Shown one piece after another: positions 61,960-64,000 of a stretch of DNA of 64,000 nucleotides. Under the pieces are notes generated by a model that was not told the DNA's origin, made no database searches, and was given only the letters and a program-made list of their open reading frames with translations. The DNA is from Paenibacillus rhizophilus. Lineage in GTDB: Bacteria; Bacillota; Bacilli; Paenibacillales; Paenibacillaceae. Position numbers and translations under genes: made by a program. The stretch covers positions 62,001-126,000 of the forward strand of contig NZ_RQPI01000002.1 in NCBI RefSeq assembly GCF_003854965.1, given 5' to 3'. The first letter of the stretch is position 1. Each line of letters opens with the position of its first letter.

Positions 61960-63501
61960 TCAACCGCTGACCTTGACCTTGCCGGGAACGAACTTGGCCC
62001 TCATCTTTACGCCCAGGCCCCTGAACAGTCCGAGACTGTACATAAATACCTCGCGTTCAAGCAGCGAAGCCACGGCAATATAGAGCGGCAAAATGATGAT
62101 ACCAAGGACGAAGGCCCCCAAAATAATAGAAAGGTAGGAATCGAATGAATAATTTACCAGATTGCTTAGATACACAATGCCCGCAAATACGGCGATATTC
62201 GTGAGCCATCTGCGGAACGTGATCCAGGGACTGCGATTCATCAATTTCCGGTTGGCATAAAAGATGATATCCGTGGAACGGTATACCAGCGCGGCCACCG
62301 TGCCAAGAAGCACGCCGTAGATGCCCATAAAGTTCACCAGAATCAGCGAAGCCCCGAGATTGATGCCCGATTCCAGCAGCGAACGGCTCAGCGTGTTTTT
62401 AAAATGGCCGGCGATATTGATGACATTGTTGGCGGAAGAACGCGCATTGATCAGCAGCTTTTGGGCCACGAACAGGATCGGAATCCAGTACAGCACATAA
62501 TTGACGTCATTGACGCCGGATGTGTACAGCGTGATGAACGGCAGGATCAGAATATAGGCAATGGTCAGCAGCGAGAAGACAAAAGCCATGAAGTACAGCT
62601 CGTAAGCGTCGTAGAGCTTGATGAATCGGCTTCGTCCTTCATGATAGCTCTGCCCCAAAGCGAATCTGACGCTTGTATTTACCGTATTGACGATGTTGTC
62701 GATAATGGTAAAGATCATGTTGTACATCACGTAGACGCTGACGATTTTCAGATTGGTAAAAAAGGTCAGCACCAGCACATCCGTGTTCCGGAAAATCATA
62801 TAGGACAGCTCGTGGACCAGCACGAAATTTTTCTGGTTGATGGCCGCAAGATCCGGCTCTTTGTTGAAATCCAGCCATTTATAATGCCGTTTCTTGTAGA
62901 TATGGAAAGCGACCATCTGAAGCATCGTCACGGCAAAATAGGAGGCCTGCACAAGCACGATATCCACGCTCTGCATCAGCAGGACGATCCGCACCAGGTT
63001 GTTGATAATATTGCCGACGGTGACGACCGAGGTATCAACATAGCTTTTTCCTTCGGCGAGCAGGTACACCCTGAATTTGCCCTGATAGTAGTAATTGATG
63101 GCCCCGCCCAGGCCGTTGAACAGAACAATGCCCATAACCTGCCACATGCCAAGCTCCGATTTGATCGCGAACGGGTAAATCACCGCAATGGCGATAACGG
63201 AGAGCAGATAGTAAAAGCCCGTTTTTTTGTAATACATGGCGGTAGCCGAAAGGATGGAATTAATGCCTTCACGATCATCTTTCGAGATCGGCTTGTACAG
63301 CGCCTGCAGCGAAGCCGCGCCCACGCCCGCTTCCAGCAGAGCCAGATACGCGATGATTTGGACAACGGAAGACACAAGCCCGTTTGCCTCCGACCCGTAA
63401 TGGATCATGATCAGCCGGGGAATGAAAATGCTGAGAACGATCGTAATCAACTGGCTGCCCAAGCCGAAGACAAGGTTAAGAATGCTCCGTTTAGCTTTCA
63501 T
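61960..63501 (-). CDS. Polysaccharide export flippase (Wzx/MATE-like)
   Basis: 513 residues with about 12-14 hydrophobic segments. Begins MKAKRSILNLVFGLGSQLIT; FIPRLIMIHYGSEANGLVSS in the second helix and later VFSLLTIAYILILPFITLYT are typical of the oligosaccharide flippase superfamily, which moves lipid-linked repeat units across the membrane. I chose ATG 63501 (two bases after AAGGAGGGGCC) over 63516; it overlaps the preceding gene by eleven bases, arguing for one transcript. Confidence 0.88.
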   Translation of the reverse strand: MKAKRSILNLVFGLGSQLITIVLSIFIPRLIMIHYGSEANGLVSSVVQIIAYLALLEAGVGAASLQALYKPISKDDREGINSILSATAMYYKKTGFYYLLSVIAIAVIYPFAIKSELGMWQVMGIVLFNGLGGAINYYYQGKFRVYLLAEGKSYVDTSVVTVGNIINNLVRIVLLMQSVDIVLVQASYFAVTMLQMVAFHIYKKRHYKWLDFNKEPDLAAINQKNFVLVHELSYMIFRNTDVLVLTFFTNLKIVSVYVMYNMIFTIIDNIVNTVNTSVRFALGQSYHEGRSRFIKLYDAYELYFMAFVFSLLTIAYILILPFITLYTSGVNDVNYVLYWIPILFVAQKLLINARSSANNVINIAGHFKNTLSRSLLESGINLGASLILVNFMGIYGVLLGTVAALVYRSTDIIFYANRKLMNRSPWITFRRWLTNIAVFAGIVYLSNLVNYSFDSYLSIILGAFVLGIIILPLYIAVASLLEREVFMYSLGLFRGLGVKMRAKFVPGKVKVSG

Positions 63502-64000
63502 GGCCCCTCCTTGCAAAGACGCCGGGGTTTATGGCTGCCGAAGCTTCTTTGGCATTTTTGTTTTTCCCCAAATAATTGTCCAGCTTTTCGAAATGCCGCT
63601 CGGCCTGTCTAGCCAGAACGGAGACGTTCAGCCGGTTCGTGTCCAAGCTCCGGACAACCGCTTCCGGTTCCAAGGACTCCATCTTTTTGAGATCGGCGTA
63701 GGCACCCGCGAAACCGGCGTCGTTCATGACGTTGGTCGTCTTCTCGCTGTAGGCGATGGGAAACACGGGCTTGCCGAACACCCAGCCGAGAATCATGGCG
63801 TGGAACCGCGTCGCGACGATCATGCCGGAAGAGGCCAAAAGTTCGACAGCTTCCTCCAGGTTGGTCCGGTAAAAATAGGGTTTCACACGGTCGGCGTACA
63901 CCTGAGGAATTAAAGAATGAATGGCTTTGACCGCTTCCTCGTCCCCTTCATACTCACAGAAAGACATCAGCTTCACCCCGTACCCTTCTTCGACGAAAGC
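63491..64000 (-). CDS. Polysaccharide pyruvyl transferase family protein (partial, 5' end outside window)
   Basis: The window holds the C-terminal 169 residues, open through base 64000. FCEYEGDEEAVKAIHSLIPQ, then LLASSGMIVATRFHAMILGW, with the conserved RxHA (RFHAM) and the following VFGKPVFPIAYSEKT, identify the WcaK/CsaB-type family that puts a ketal-pyruvate on surface polysaccharides. Pyruvylated wall polymer is the anchor for SLH proteins, so this may serve the SLH protein at 14 kb; that is inference. Its stop overlaps the flippase start. Confidence 0.85.
   Translation of the reverse strand, partial: AFVEEGYGVKLMSFCEYEGDEEAVKAIHSLIPQVYADRVKPYFYRTNLEEAVELLASSGMIVATRFHAMILGWVFGKPVFPIAYSEKTTNVMNDAGFAGAYADLKKMESLEPEAVVRSLDTNRLNVSVLARQAERHFEKLDNYLGKNKNAKEASAAINPGVFARRGHES

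Overview
The window reads as one chromosomal segment of a spore-forming, low-to-mid GC Firmicute, most likely a Paenibacillus or close relative. Three things point there: two small acid-soluble spore proteins and the sporulation genes ytaF, ytvI, ytrH and ytrI; a gene order matching the Bacillus dnaE-accDA-pyk-fxsA-ytvI-citZ-icd-mdh-pho-polA-mutM-ytaF-coaE-nrdR backbone; and an S-layer-homology protein together with cell-wall polysaccharide genes. Almost everything lies on the minus strand.

Layout. 1-5.2 kb is an anaerobic cobalamin operon (cobT, a CbiH60-type fusion, cbiX with a histidine tail, cbiJ running off the left edge) behind a B12 riboswitch with a terminator. 5.2-14.1 kb is accessory: an SDR, a DJ-1/PfpI protein, a LysR regulator, a DEAD-box helicase, a TetR/reductase divergent pair, a 31-residue cysteine-containing peptide gene, an acetyltransferase and an MFS transporter. 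14.1-20.2 kb holds an SLH protein, sspH, a TetR regulator and a patch of decaying genes (MFS, alpha/beta hydrolase, holin-like toxin, GNAT), then a restriction-endonuclease-like protein with a C-terminal HTH, repeat-rich DNA and two tRNAs. 20.6-33.1 kb is nrdR, a spore protein, slt, coaE, ytaF, mutM, polA and a Pho locus (phoU, pstB, a CBS/chemoreceptor protein, phoP, phoR) with PhoP-box-like repeats in three places. 33.2-43.3 kb has class I fumarase, an MtaD-like deaminase, a MerR-methyltransferase fusion, a TPP-riboswitch thiazole operon and an SDR. 43.3-46.9 kb is mdh-icd-citZ. 47.3-60.5 kb is ytvI, fxsA, a thioesterase, an MFS transporter, pyk, accDA, a PgpA-like gene, dnaE, ytrHI and ytpI. 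60.6-64 kb begins a surface-polysaccharide cluster (glycosyltransferase, flippase, pyruvyl transferase).

How it fits together. The core gives TCA enzymes, glycolytic exit, malonyl-CoA supply, replication and repair, and phosphate sensing. The right-end polysaccharide genes could make the pyruvylated wall polymer that SLH proteins such as the one at 14.1 kb bind; that link is inference. The most interesting unexplained signals are: (i) four copies of an 8-base motif linking the TetR/reductase pair to the small cysteine peptide gene; (ii) the EDxHD-like nuclease plus HTH protein, whose leader has its own promoter and terminator; (iii) two structured repeats, one attached to a toxin remnant; and (iv) the chemoreceptor with CBS domains sitting in the Pho locus where pstSCA might be expected. 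All family assignments come from reading the sequence without database searches.
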